Notes: generated by a model not told the origin, from the sequence alone. A DNA stretch of 64,000 bases from Halomicrobium katesii DSM 19301 (GCF_000379085.1 NZ_KB905378.1:2789231-2853230), one strand, 5' to 3'; shown: positions 34,515 through 43,649, counted from the stretch's first letter. Translations and numbers: made by a program.

Positions 34515-37482
34515 AGTTCTGGACGAGATAGCGCCGGAGGGCGTCCATGAAGCGCTCGTCTTTCGCCAGCTCGGGGCGTGTGTGCTCTTTCAGCAGCACG
34601 TCCAGCAGCAGTGTGTCGATCTGCTGGACCGTGGTCTGATTCGTCTCCCAGCCTGGATAACTGCGATCGACGCGCTCGTCGAACTCGGTGACGATGTCGG
34701 CGGCTATCGTCTCGGCCTCCTCTGGCGAGTCGACAGCGTCGGGCATCTCGTCCGTGAGGTGGGTGTAGATCGCGAACTCGGCCCGTGCTTTGGCCTGCTC
34801 GCCGGCCTCTTCGTCGACGGCCAGCACCTGCTCCTCGACCGCTTTCAGTGCCTCGACGGCTTCGGGATCGCTGCGGTCGCCCTGCTCCCACTCCTCGACG
34901 ATCTCGGTGACACGCTCACTGAGGCGTTTGTACTTGGGATTCTGGCCGGTCTTGGGCTGGAGGTGGTCGCGAGTCGCGTGGGCGACGTTCGTGGCGGCCG
35001 TCGCCGGGTCCATGTCCTCGATGGCTTCGAGGTGCTCCTTCCCGAGTTCGTACACCGGAAAGTCCCGCTTGATCTCGCCAACGTCGACGTGCTCTTCGAT
35101 GATCTCCTTGGTCTTCTCCCGCATCGCGTCCTCGGGCCGGTCCGAGCGGTTGTGATGGCGCTGGAAGGCCGTGTAGACTCGTGCGAGCCACTGATAGTCG
35201 TCCTGAATCCCCTCTTTGATGAGTCGGGCGTCCGGTGAGATGGATTCGTAGAGGTTCTGCAGGCGGCGGAAGCCTTCTTTGAAGTCGCCTTTCTCCGGGT
35301 GGGTGCTCACCCTGGCGAGACACTGGTCGATCGTCTCTTGAGAGTCGTCCATCGGGATGTCCTCGAAGATATCGAGAACGAAGTCGAGCTGTGTCTCCAG
35401 TTCGGCGAAGAGTTCGGCCTTGTCTCGGGCGGCGTACTCCTTGGTGTCGGTATCGTAGTCGAGCGCTTCGTCGATGTTCTCGAAGACGCCCTGGAAGTCG
35501 ACGATCTCGCCGTTCTCCTTGCCCTCGGCCACCCGGTTCGTCCGGGCGATCGCCTGCATGAGGGTGTGGTTCTTGAGGTTCCGGTCGAGGTACATCGTCT
35601 TCATGTTGGGAGCGTCGAAGCCGGTCAGCAGCATGTTGTGGACCACGAGGAGCTTCGGCTCGTCTTCGTCCTTGAATCGCTTGACGATCTGGTCGCGCTC
35701 CTCGTTCTCGGTGTGGAACTGCTGGACGAGGTCACTGTCGTCGCCGGTCGCGGTGTACAGCACTTCGATCGCGTCTTCGCCGAGACGCTCGATCAGGCGT
35801 TCGCCGTACATCGCGGCGGATTTGCGGCTGGGAGTGACGACTATTCCCTTCCAGCCGTTCTTGTCGACGCCCTCGAAGTGGTCGTCGATCTCCTCGACGA
35901 TCCGGTCGACGCGGGGCGAGAGTTCGGCCAGGTCGCGGCTGGTGATGTTGTTTCGGATGAACTCCCGTTTGTCGTCGGTCGAGAGGCCGGCGAACTGCTG
36001 TTCGAACTCCTCGTCGAGACCGGCCTCGTCGACGTTCCACTCCATCTGATGGCGCAGCGTGAAGTAGACCGGCAGGATCAGGCCATCCTCGATGCCCTCT
36101 TTGACAGAGTAGCGATGCAGGTACTCTTCTCCCTCGGGTGAGAACTCGTCGAAGGTGTTGCGGTCGGTCTCGTCCTCCCCTTCACGGACTGGCGTCCCGG
36201 TGAATCCGAAGTGGAAGTTCTTCGGGAGCGCCGCCTTGAGACGGCTGCTCAGGTCCTTCTCCATGAAGCGGTGGGCCTCGTCGGACATCACCACCACCTC
36301 GTCGTTGCCCTGACTGTCTGGCTCCACGTCCTGGAACTTCTGGATGGTCGTCAGCACGACTTCGCTGCGGCCCTGCTCGATCAGCTCCTGCAGGTGGTCG
36401 ATGCTCTCGGCGACGACGGACTGCTCGAAGCCGATATTCGAGAGGGTGTCCCGCATCTGGCTGGCGAGCTTGTCCGTGTCGACGATGATGAACACCTGCG
36501 GCGTCGCGAGCAGGTCCCGCGAGAGCAGATTCTGGGCGGCGTACAGCATCGTGAAGGACTTGCCCGACCCCTGGGTGTGCCAGATCAGCCCGCGGTCGAG
36601 CGTACCTCCCTCGGGATCGGCGGACGGTTCGCCCTCGGCGACGCGGTCGAGGATCTCGTTGACGGCGTAGTACTGCATGTACCGCGGGACGATCTTGGCG
36701 TCGCCGCCGGCCCGCCGGTCGTAGAACACGAAGCGCTTCAGCATGTCCAGCAGCGTCGCGGGGTTGCACAGCGCCTGCACCGCCTGGCGCATCTCGTTGT
36801 CGGACTGGAACTCCTCGGGTGCGTCGGCCCACTTCATGTAGAACTGCGTCGGCGCGCCGACGGCCCCGTAGCGCAGCGCGGTCGTGTCGGCGGCGACGTT
36901 GAACAGCCCCGGCACGAACAGGCGCGGCACGTCGTCCTCGTAGTTGTGCAGGTCGCTGATGGCGTCGTAGTAGTCGTTGTCCTGCGCGAGGCTCTTGAGT
37001 TCCATCGTCACGAGCGGAATCCCGTTGACGAAGAGATTCACGTCCGGGCGGATGGTGGTTCCCCGCGAGACCGAGAACTGATTGACCGCGTGGAAGCGAT
37101 TACGCTCCAGATTCTCGAAGTCGATCAGATCGACGTAGACGTACTCGGTCGAGCTGTCGGCCTGCTCGACCTGAAACTGCTTGCCCCTGGTGAGGAGCCT
37201 GTAGAATTCGCGATTGCCAGCCACGAGGTCGTCCGTATCGAGATCGCGCCGGAGTGTGCTGACGAGGCGGTCGACGTTGTCCTCAGTCACGGCGTCGTTG
37301 AGGTTGATGGCCTGCTCGGCCAGCAGGCCCCAGTACACCACGTCGGCGCTGGAGCGGCTGTATCGCTCGTCGAGGACGCTCGCGCCCTGGCTGCCGTCGA
37401 GACCGTGGGTCTCCCAGCCCAGTTCATCCAGCCACGACAACAGCGACTTCTCGACGCCCTGCTCCGACGGGAGGCTACTCAT
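34507..37482 (-). CDS. hsdR: Type I restriction enzyme R subunit
   Basis: 991 aa. PD-(D/E)xK nuclease domain near the N-terminus (RPDVNLFVNGIPLVTMELK), SF2 translocase with Walker A HTQGSGKS, DEAH-box SDEAHRF, SAT-like FTGTP, and motif VI AIARTNRV, then a helical C-terminal region. It translocates and cuts DNA unmethylated at the HsdS site. ATG 37482 (MSSLPSEQGVEK) is chosen because the diverged copy at 38926-38988 starts at the matching codon. It is now separated from hsdS by the protease insert and must use a promoter within or beyond it. Confidence 0.95.
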   Translation of the reverse strand: MSSLPSEQGVEKSLLSWLDELGWETHGLDGSQGASVLDERYSRSSADVVYWGLLAEQAINLNDAVTEDNVDRLVSTLRRDLDTDDLVAGNREFYRLLTRGKQFQVEQADSSTEYVYVDLIDFENLERNRFHAVNQFSVSRGTTIRPDVNLFVNGIPLVTMELKSLAQDNDYYDAISDLHNYEDDVPRLFVPGLFNVAADTTALRYGAVGAPTQFYMKWADAPEEFQSDNEMRQAVQALCNPATLLDMLKRFVFYDRRAGGDAKIVPRYMQYYAVNEILDRVAEGEPSADPEGGTLDRGLIWHTQGSGKSFTMLYAAQNLLSRDLLATPQVFIIVDTDKLASQMRDTLSNIGFEQSVVAESIDHLQELIEQGRSEVVLTTIQKFQDVEPDSQGNDEVVVMSDEAHRFMEKDLSSRLKAALPKNFHFGFTGTPVREGEDETDRNTFDEFSPEGEEYLHRYSVKEGIEDGLILPVYFTLRHQMEWNVDEAGLDEEFEQQFAGLSTDDKREFIRNNITSRDLAELSPRVDRIVEEIDDHFEGVDKNGWKGIVVTPSRKSAAMYGERLIERLGEDAIEVLYTATGDDSDLVQQFHTENEERDQIVKRFKDEDEPKLLVVHNMLLTGFDAPNMKTMYLDRNLKNHTLMQAIARTNRVAEGKENGEIVDFQGVFENIDEALDYDTDTKEYAARDKAELFAELETQLDFVLDIFEDIPMDDSQETIDQCLARVSTHPEKGDFKEGFRRLQNLYESISPDARLIKEGIQDDYQWLARVYTAFQRHHNRSDRPEDAMREKTKEIIEEHVDVGEIKRDFPVYELGKEHLEAIEDMDPATAATNVAHATRDHLQPKTGQNPKYKRLSERVTEIVEEWEQGDRSDPEAVEALKAVEEQVLAVDEEAGEQAKARAEFAIYTHLTDEMPDAVDSPEEAETIAADIVTEFDERVDRSYPGWETNQTTVQQIDTLLLDVLLKEHTRPELAKDERFMDALRRYLVQNYV

Positions 37483-37647
37483 TACTCGATCATGTATGTG
37501 GGGCGGGATGTTTCTAACGGTGGGATCAGTCGACCACATTCACCCCGCGGCCGGGATTCTTACCGATGCAGTTCCACAGTCGAAACGAAGACGAGTATCG
37601 TCCAGCCTCAGACGCTATCGCCTAGATTTAAGATACAGAAACCAGAC

Positions 37648-38912
37648 ATGGGAAACAGTATGCCAGAGTACATCGACGCGGGTGTCGCGGAACTGCGGGA
37701 CAGCGAGAGCGACGACGAGGTCACGCTCCTGGTCGGTGTCTCGGGCGATCGCGACGAGTTCGCCACTCGCGTCGAGGAGTGCGCTGGGACGGTCACGGCT
37801 CAGATCGGTCAGGCGACGCTGCGCGTCACCGCACCCGAGTCGGCCGTCGACGCGCTCTGTGAACTCGACGGGCTGAAGTCAATCGAGATCGAGCGCGACG
37901 ACGTACGGACGCTGAGCGAGGGAAACGGGCACTCCCGGCAGCGTTTGACTCGGTCATAGACCTTCGAAAGTTCGTTTTCGAGTCGTATGCACTCACGCTC
38001 GATATCCCACAGTCGTCGCACAGAGGGCAGTCCGTTCGCCTCGGAATCGTCGATTCTCTGCTGGAACCAGCTGACACGACAGGGTTCGATATCGACCGTC
38101 AGAAGAACTACGTCGAAAGCGATGAATCGGACACGACGAACCACGGCGGCGATGTCTTCGAGTTGGCGCAGTACTTCGCGCCTGATGCCGTCTACAACCT
38201 GTATCGCGTGGTCGCTGCCGATGGCACCGCGAAACGCGGGAATCTCGTGCAGGCGATCGCGGACGCGAGCCGTCACGATGTCGATATTCTGAACCTCTCC
38301 GTCGGTGTCTATCACGCCGAAGAACCGCACGGCGATTGTGGTGGACACTGTCGCGTGGCCGACGAGGCACGGCTGGCGATCGAAGACGGGACGGCGGTCG
38401 TCGCCGCGACGGGCAACAGAGAATCAGATGATTCGCTGGCGGTCCATTGCCCGTCGAGACTGGACGCAGCGATCGGCGTCGGTGGGTTCGTCGCCCGCTG
38501 TCGCCACGACGTACTCGACACGTCGGACGCGGGTCAGTACTGGATCAGGGACAACGACGTGGATGGCCCCTATTGTGGACAGCGGGGCTGTGGATCAGGA
38601 GAGCGCTGTGACGAGCACCGATACGAATACCCGTGGCGCGGCAACGTCTCCTTCCACAACGCCGTCCCGGACGTGCTCGCGCCCGTCCACCACCCCGTCG
38701 ACGGTGCAGACAGCCCAATTCTCCAGAGCGGCACGAGCTTCGGGACGCCGGTCGTCTCGGGTGTGGTAGCTGCAATCAGCAGCGACTGCCCGGACGACAT
38801 TGGACCGAATGAGTTGGCGACTGCCGTCAGACTCAGCGGTTCCGACATCGACGAAGGGGAAATACCGAAATTCAGCGGTGAGCGAACGCGGGCGATGCTT
38901 GGATCGGAGTAG
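37648..38912 (+). CDS. Subtilisin-like S8 protease encoded in two frames (-1 shift)
   Basis: Frame one (ATG 37648 to TAG 37957-37959, 103 aa) encodes an I9-like propeptide (VTLLVGVSGDRDEFATRVEE..., LDGLKSIEIERD). The catalytic domain is one base back and open to TGA 38912, with no start codon of its own near its beginning. It holds Asp in LGIVDSLL, His in TNHGGDVFELAQ, oxyanion Asn in AATGN and Ser in SGTSFGTPVVSG. Joined by a -1 shift at GGGAAAC (37920-37926) the product would be 421 aa with an intact triad. A TATA-like TTTAAGATA lies 15-23 bases before the ATG. Either programmed frameshifting or a one-base deletion; I cannot tell which. Confidence 0.7.
37920..37926 (+). other. Candidate -1 slippery heptamer G GGA AAC
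   Basis: In the propeptide frame the codons are GAG GGA AAC, so the heptamer reads X XXY YYZ, the canonical -1 slip form. The shift direction matches that needed to enter the catalytic frame. The zero-frame stop comes 11 codons later. A CGGGCACTCCCG stem-loop follows directly, which is closer than usual stimulators. Confidence 0.4.
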
Positions 38913-38925
38913 ATGGCGGACAGTG

Positions 38926-38988
38926 TCAGTAGTCCAGCCACGACAACAGCGACTTCTCGACGCTCTGCTCCGACGGACGGCTACCCAT
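38926..38988 (-). pseudogene. hsdR 5' remnant
   Basis: Twenty codons resembling the hsdR N-terminus (PSEQSVEKSLLSWLD) followed by TGA. Its ATG overlaps the hsdS stop by eight bases (ATGGGTAG), the junction expected of an undisturbed hsdS-hsdR operon. It marks where hsdR originally began. Confidence 0.8.
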
Positions 38989-40309
38989 GCTTCGCTATTT
39001 CATTAAGCACAGATATGTTAGTGTCGGTGGTTCTGACTGTCCCGGAGAGCAGGTCTTGCATGAGGCCCTGTTTGAGGCGCTTTAGTTGGTTCTTGTACTC
39101 CCGCTCTTGTTCTATAGTATAATCGACTTCCCGTAATGCATTAGAGATATCACTCTGTTCTTCTGGACTTGGAACGGGGATGTCGAGTGTCGTTAAGTGG
39201 CTATTTGACAGGCCTGGAATAGCAGATCCTTCTGCGAGAGATTCGAGGAAGTTTTGTTTTGTCTTCACAAAGTAGAAGAGGTATAACGGTTGTAGATTAT
39301 CCTTTGGTCGAAGTGCTTTAAGTTGTCTACTGATACAAGCGCGTTGATTTGCGTAGGTAGATTTCCCACACCCAGATCCTTTGACTGTGACCAGTGTATC
39401 TTGTGGTTCACAGAACTTGGTTGGTTCATTCGTGTATTTCGTCACGGTGAAACCAAACTCATCAAAATCTTCTGGTCCGGTAAGATACGGCGTCAATGAG
39501 CTATCATCTGATACTAAGTCAGATTTAACATGAGCACCAGAGATGAGGTCAACATGGCTCTTTATCTTTTTTACCTCCCAAGGCTCTGGTATTTTACCCG
39601 CTCTCGTCTCTTTTAGGTTGGTGTGATCATAATAACCGGTAGTGAACAACTCTTGCAGGAGCCCTTTTTTTACCCTATTTATTTGTATTATGATCTCTTC
39701 TGTTTTCTGGATCGCCTGATCGACGTTGTAGAGCATGCTGGCGATCTGGCGCTGTTCTTCGAGTGGCGGGATTGGGATTTCGACTGTTTGAACGACGCTT
39801 TTGCTCACTTCGTCGAAGGTGCTACCCGACCCGAGGCTGTCAAGGTATGCCGCCGTCGCCAGCATTCGATAGTGGAGATACCAAGGATTGACTCCCTGAC
39901 TAGGAACCAGATTCTTGAAGCCCTGATTGGTCGCTATTTCGACCGTGTTCACAGCACACTCTCCAATCGTTGCCCGTGAGGTCATCAACACCGAATAGGG
40001 CGGGAGAAGATGTGTCGAGGCAGATTCGAGACCTTCCTCGGTGAGGGTATCCTCTGTTTCGTTGATCGTATTTCCTGAGAGTCCCGTGATGTCGGTCGGT
40101 GTCGCCCACTTGATTTTTCCGTCCCAGTAGTCCTCATTATCTGTTGTTGGCGTACTCCCTCCAACGACTTCAGCTACGTCAGCGATTTCTTCAATCTCCC
40201 ATTCTGGTGGCAGACAACCAAATCGGGGATGTGTCTTATTCTCTTGGTTGCCCGACTCTGGTTCCTCTCTGTCCGTAAACTCATCTAGTGTCGCGTCCTG
40301 CTCACTCAT
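38981..40309 (-). CDS. hsdS: Type I restriction specificity subunit
   Basis: 442 aa with two target-recognition domains (about 20-185 and 235-395), each ending in a helical spacer: IPPLEEQRQIASMLYNVDQAIQKTEEII and VPSPEEQSDISNALREVDYTIEQEREYKNQLKRLKQGLMQDLL, written here in parts of that order. It determines the bipartite DNA target for both methylation and cleavage. TRD sequences and AT-richer codons suggest horizontal exchange, normal for hsdS. Its start overlaps the hsdM end by eight bases. The recognition site cannot be read from sequence. Confidence 0.93.
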   Translation of the reverse strand: MSEQDATLDEFTDREEPESGNQENKTHPRFGCLPPEWEIEEIADVAEVVGGSTPTTDNEDYWDGKIKWATPTDITGLSGNTINETEDTLTEEGLESASTHLLPPYSVLMTSRATIGECAVNTVEIATNQGFKNLVPSQGVNPWYLHYRMLATAAYLDSLGSGSTFDEVSKSVVQTVEIPIPPLEEQRQIASMLYNVDQAIQKTEEIIIQINRVKKGLLQELFTTGYYDHTNLKETRAGKIPEPWEVKKIKSHVDLISGAHVKSDLVSDDSSLTPYLTGPEDFDEFGFTVTKYTNEPTKFCEPQDTLVTVKGSGCGKSTYANQRACISRQLKALRPKDNLQPLYLFYFVKTKQNFLESLAEGSAIPGLSNSHLTTLDIPVPSPEEQSDISNALREVDYTIEQEREYKNQLKRLKQGLMQDLLSGTVRTTDTNISVLNEIAKHG

Positions 40310-41801
40310 ATTGTAGCGCCTCCATGTGCTCGGTCATTCGACTTTCAATCTCCTCGCGTTCAGCCTGCAACTCCCGAAGCTCCCCGAGTTCCTCGCTCAC
40401 GTCGATGTCCTCTTCTGGCTCCGTCGTGTCGACGTACAGCGCGATATTCAGATTGAAGTCGTTCTCCTCGATCTCGTCCAGCCCGACCGTCCGACTGACG
40501 CGCTCCTCTGTCGTCCAGTCGTCGAAGTTCTCGACGATGTGGTCCAGCCCGTCGTCGGTCAGTTCGTTCTGGTTCGAGAGTTCCCGATAGAAGTCCTCGT
40601 CGGCGGCGTGGATGAACTGCACTTCGCCCTCGCGCTCGGCGGGCTTGTCGGTGTTCAACACCAGAATGGCCGACGGAATGCTGTTGTTCTGGAAGAGGTT
40701 CTCGGGCAGGCCGACGATGGCCTCGACCATGTCGTTCTCCAGCATGGGCTTACGATACCGCTGCTCGTGCTTGCGGAAGAGCACGCCGTGGGGGATGACG
40801 ATGGCGGCCTTGCCACCGGACTCGTCGCCGCGGTCGGGGTCCTTCAGTTGCTCGGCGATGTGCATGATGAAGGCGTAGTCGCCCCGGTCGGCGCGGGGGA
40901 GCTTGTTGTGCCAGTCGAAGCGCCCGTACTGGTCGTCTTGCAGGTCGCTCTTGGCCCAGTCGGCGGAGAAGGGGAAGTTGGCGAGGACGCGGTCGAAGCG
41001 CTCCAGTTCGTCGCCGTCGGTGAAGGCCGGACTGGCGAGGGAGTCGCCGCGCTCGATCTCGCCGTTGAGCGTGTGCAGCGAGAGGTTCATCCGACCGATG
41101 GCGGCGATGTCGGGATTGATCTCCTGGCCGGTGAAGCGGAGCTTCGACGGATCGCCGCCCTGCTCCTCGCGGTAGTACTTCGCGGCCTCGGTGAGCATCC
41201 CGCCGGAGCCGGAAGTCGGGTCGTGGAAAGTCATCCCGTCCTCGAAGTCGTCGACGAGGCGGACACAGAGCTGGACGATGTGGGGCGGCGTGAAGAACTG
41301 CCCGCCGGACTTGCCCTCCTCCTCAGCGAAGTGGCGCACGAGGTCCATGTAGGCCTCGCCGAGCATGTCCGGCGGCACGCTGTCCCGGTCGAGGTCGTGG
41401 GTGCTGAGGTGCTCGACGAGCTTGATGAGGCGATCGTCGGTGAGGCCGTCGGCCTCCATGAAGTTCGCGTTGAAGACACCCTCCAGTTCGGGGTTCTCCT
41501 GTGTCAGTTCGGTGAAGGCGTCGTCGATGGCCTGATCGACCTTCTCGCTTGTTTCGCGCAGGTCGCCCCAGCGGTGGCCCTCGGGGACGACGGGCACCTC
41601 GTAGAGGTTCTTGTTGTCGGCGAAGTCCTCGCCGTACTCCTCGACGATCTCGGCCCGTTCCTGCTCGTACTCGTCGGAGATGGCTTTGTAGAACACCAGC
41701 GGGAGGATGTACTCCTTGTAGTCCGTCGGGTCGACGGCGTCCCGGATGATGTCGGCGCATTTGAAAAGATGAGAGTCCAGCTCGTCCAGCGTAATCGACA
41801 T
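40302..41801 (-). CDS. hsdM: Type I restriction-modification methyltransferase subunit
   Basis: 499 aa N6-adenine methyltransferase. N-terminal helical HsdM_N domain (LDELDSHLFKCADIIRDAVDPTDYKEYILPLVFYKAISD), SAM motif I DPTSGSGGMLTEA (about 205-217), and catalytic motif IV ANFPFS where NPPF is usual. C-terminal coiled coil (ELGELRELQAEREEIESRMTEHMEAL) for contact with HsdS. First gene of the operon hsdM-hsdS-(insert)-hsdR-M48 peptidase. The Pro-to-Phe change in motif IV is common in type I M subunits. Confidence 0.95.
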   Translation of the reverse strand: MSITLDELDSHLFKCADIIRDAVDPTDYKEYILPLVFYKAISDEYEQERAEIVEEYGEDFADNKNLYEVPVVPEGHRWGDLRETSEKVDQAIDDAFTELTQENPELEGVFNANFMEADGLTDDRLIKLVEHLSTHDLDRDSVPPDMLGEAYMDLVRHFAEEEGKSGGQFFTPPHIVQLCVRLVDDFEDGMTFHDPTSGSGGMLTEAAKYYREEQGGDPSKLRFTGQEINPDIAAIGRMNLSLHTLNGEIERGDSLASPAFTDGDELERFDRVLANFPFSADWAKSDLQDDQYGRFDWHNKLPRADRGDYAFIMHIAEQLKDPDRGDESGGKAAIVIPHGVLFRKHEQRYRKPMLENDMVEAIVGLPENLFQNNSIPSAILVLNTDKPAEREGEVQFIHAADEDFYRELSNQNELTDDGLDHIVENFDDWTTEERVSRTVGLDEIEENDFNLNIALYVDTTEPEEDIDVSEELGELRELQAEREEIESRMTEHMEALQYE

Positions 41802-41893
41802 AGAGTACGCATACGCTGTGGTGGTCTTATTTCCAGCGGTCGGTTCGAGTGGCGAGCGCTAATCAGTAGCTCACAGCAAACAGCTGACTGTGG

Positions 41894-42286
41894 CTATTCC
41901 TCTGTCCAGAAGTTCAACTCACTGGGTGCTTCTTCAGCCCACCAAATAGGAGTCCTCTGCTTGAGTTCCTCTTCAGTCAGTCCATGCTCGTCGTCGTCGG
42001 TGTTCATCGCGTGCTGAATCGCAGTCGAGACTTGGACGAACGGGGAACCACAGATAGGACAATAGAAAATCGGACCGACTGCCTCGTACAGTTCAGTGAG
42101 AAGGTCTTGGTTGTGTTGCTCAAGCACCTGAAGATCTTCGGGCAGTTCGTCCTTCAGTCGGCGACGAACGCGGGACGTGGCCTGATACTTTCGAGTGGCT
42201 CCTTCTTCGCCAGCGATCTGTCTGCGTTCTTTCTCGGTCAGGAGAGCCCGCTGCTTTGCCATTATCGAATAGCCTCGCTCTTCCAT
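41894..42286 (-). CDS. C2H2 zinc-finger hypothetical protein
   Basis: 130 aa. N-terminal basic helical region (KQRALLTEKERRQIAGEEGATRKYQATSRVRRRLKDELPEDLQVL), then a zinc finger CPICGSPFVQVSTAIQHAMN (Cys pair, His in QHAMN) and an acidic tail. Similar small proteins are common in haloarchaeal mobile elements and viruses. ATG 42286 used; ATG 42262 (MAKQRALL) is an equally reasonable start. Stands alone upstream of hsdM, same strand, 92 bases apart, so cotranscription is possible. Confidence 0.6.
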   Translation of the reverse strand: MEERGYSIMAKQRALLTEKERRQIAGEEGATRKYQATSRVRRRLKDELPEDLQVLEQHNQDLLTELYEAVGPIFYCPICGSPFVQVSTAIQHAMNTDDDEHGLTEEELKQRTPIWWAEEAPSELNFWTEE

Positions 42287-42461
42287 TGTAGAAGTACCTA
42301 AGCAGCCCTGCACCCAATAACATTAGGAAATGTCCAAACATATCGATATATCCTAACCTTCAAGTTGGATACTCACTACAGTATAGACTGAGAACACCGG
42401 TCCATCGCGCAAAAACGGGTGCTTGGAACACCCGGACCGGGTTCTCGGAGACCAAGAACCC

Positions 42462-42842
42462 ATGACGAAAGACGACCCATCGACGCAAGAAGGCACCGAC
42501 TCAGAGAGTGGCGCAGACGACCCAGCAATCCATTCTGACGTTCTCGCGGCCAAACTCTCAGCACTGGCGACGATCGAGGACACGCCGCCCGAGTCGCTCA
42601 CTGAAGCGGAAGCGGCGGAGATCGTCACCGAGCACGTCGAGCCGGCCCGGCGCGCGCTCGTCAAACCCGACCACGACCGTACCGAGGCGCTTGAGGAACT
42701 ACAATCGGCGCTCGTACGACTCCAGACGGCGCTGTTCGGTGAGGAATCCGAAACGGACAGCGATGGGAACGAGCCACGAGCAACCGTCGAGGTACCGGTG
42801 CCCAGAGATGTTGCCCGCGCAGCAAGCGCGGGCCAGCGGTAG
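42462..42842 (+). CDS. Small acidic hypothetical protein
   Basis: 126 aa, very acidic and Ser/Thr-rich ends around a predicted helical hairpin (SDVLAAKLSALATIEDTPPESLTEAEAAEIVTEH... and DRTEALEELQSALVRLQTALFGEE). No motif or membrane segment. ATG 42462 preferred to the upstream in-frame ATG. No recognisable family. Confidence 0.55.
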   Translation: MTKDDPSTQEGTDSESGADDPAIHSDVLAAKLSALATIEDTPPESLTEAEAAEIVTEHVEPARRALVKPDHDRTEALEELQSALVRLQTALFGEESETDSDGNEPRATVEVPVPRDVARAASAGQR

Positions 42843-43296
42843 ATAGCGGCGTAGTCTCCCCAAGATAACATAGAGGATACGATACTTCCACAGACTACAA
42901 CTGTATGATACACAAGAAAAGCACTGCTGTACCGCAGTACCTTCGTAGGTTAATTAATTATTTATTTGCTTGTCAACAGGTTTCAAGTATGATCTCCCGG
43001 AATATCTGCACTGTACACTCGGAGGCAACACGACAACGATGACTCTCAACAGTTGGAAAGTGCGAACGGCAGGCCGGTTCAAGCTCACCAGGCTTCGGCC
43101 CGCCGTTCTGAAACGATTGGACCGGGAAGCGGTCTTCCCACTCTTAGTTACTAGCGCTAGATACTTAGACCTTCGGGATAATGGCTTCCTGGTCCGGTTT
43201 CGCCAGCCTTACCGGCGTTTCATCGGATCATGGATTCACAGCACGATGGACTAGCGACTGATAGTATCGTCATCGAAGGACGCCGCCATACCGGGG
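42843..43296 (+). other. 454-bp intergenic stretch with an AT-rich block
   Basis: Contains an AT-rich run (TTAATTAATTATTTATTTG around 42950-42970), unusual for this genome, which could be a promoter cluster or DNA-unwinding element. A 71-codon ATG ORF at 43039-43254 (TLNSWKVRTAGRFKL...) is basic and lacks coding character, so I do not annotate it. Confidence 0.4.
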
Positions 43297-43452
43297 GTGA
43301 GCGGGATGATTGAGCGCTTCGGCCACGACAAGCTCCGTCTGGTCGAGTGTCCCGTCTGTGGTACCGACCTGCGTAACAAGCGCGTCTCGCATCATATCGC
43401 GTCCCACCGACCGAGTGAGTTCGGACTGTCGCCGCAGGGGGTGATCCAATGA
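43297..43452 (+). CDS. Very small C2H2 zinc-finger protein (51 aa)
   Basis: GTG 43297 or ATG 43306. Reads ERFGHDKLRLVECPVCGTD LRNKRVSHHIASHRPSEFGL: a Cys-x2-Cys pair followed by His residues spaced as in a C2H2 finger (HHIASH). It overlaps the next small gene by four bases (ATGA). Small zinc fingers next to integrases are frequent in haloarchaeal elements and may bind att DNA. Here the gene converges on the integrase instead of being cotranscribed with it. Confidence 0.65.
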   Translation: MSGMIERFGHDKLRLVECPVCGTDLRNKRVSHHIASHRPSEFGLSPQGVIQ

Positions 43453-43637
43453 CGGCGAAAAGCGCTGACGGAGACCAGTTCGTTCAGGAGAACAAGGACA
43501 CCCTCGTCCGCATCCTCAAGCACGGAGACGACGAGTTCGTCCGTGCTCTCGCACTGAGTGCGCTCGTTCGGTACGGGAACGAGCCGATGCTGCACGACGT
43601 GGAAAGCGAAATTGAGCGCGCCAAGGAGGAGGTGTAG
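43449..43637 (+). CDS. Small helical protein of the element (62 aa)
   Basis: 62 aa, helical and charged (DGDQFVQENKDTLVRILKHGDDEFVRALALSALV RYGNE...SEIERAKEEV). Its ATG overlaps the zinc-finger stop, so the two are coupled. It ends 12 bases before the integrase stop on the opposite strand. Candidate accessory factor for integration or excision, by analogy with the two small proteins needed by SNJ2-type integrases; no sequence match claimed. Confidence 0.6.
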   Translation: MTAKSADGDQFVQENKDTLVRILKHGDDEFVRALALSALVRYGNEPMLHDVESEIERAKEEV

Positions 43638-43649
43638 CCGGTGTCCGTT

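Larger units (their letters stand above)
37427..38988. repeat. 56-bp direct duplication of the hsdR 5' end flanking the protease gene
   Basis: Bases 37427-37482 (start of intact hsdR) and 38933-38988 are direct repeats matching at all but about five positions. Both encode the first residues of hsdR on the minus strand. The 1,450 bp between them hold the subtilisin-like gene on the opposite strand. This is the footprint of a gene inserted at the hsdS-hsdR junction together with a second, diverged hsdR start. Confidence 0.85.

Noticed and set aside
40326-42017. Long plus-strand ORF opposite hsdM
   Set aside because: Antisense shadow; hsdM motifs are clear on the other strand.
42970-43254. 94-aa ORF
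   Set aside because: Starts at TTG, basic composition, no coding character; left as non-genic.
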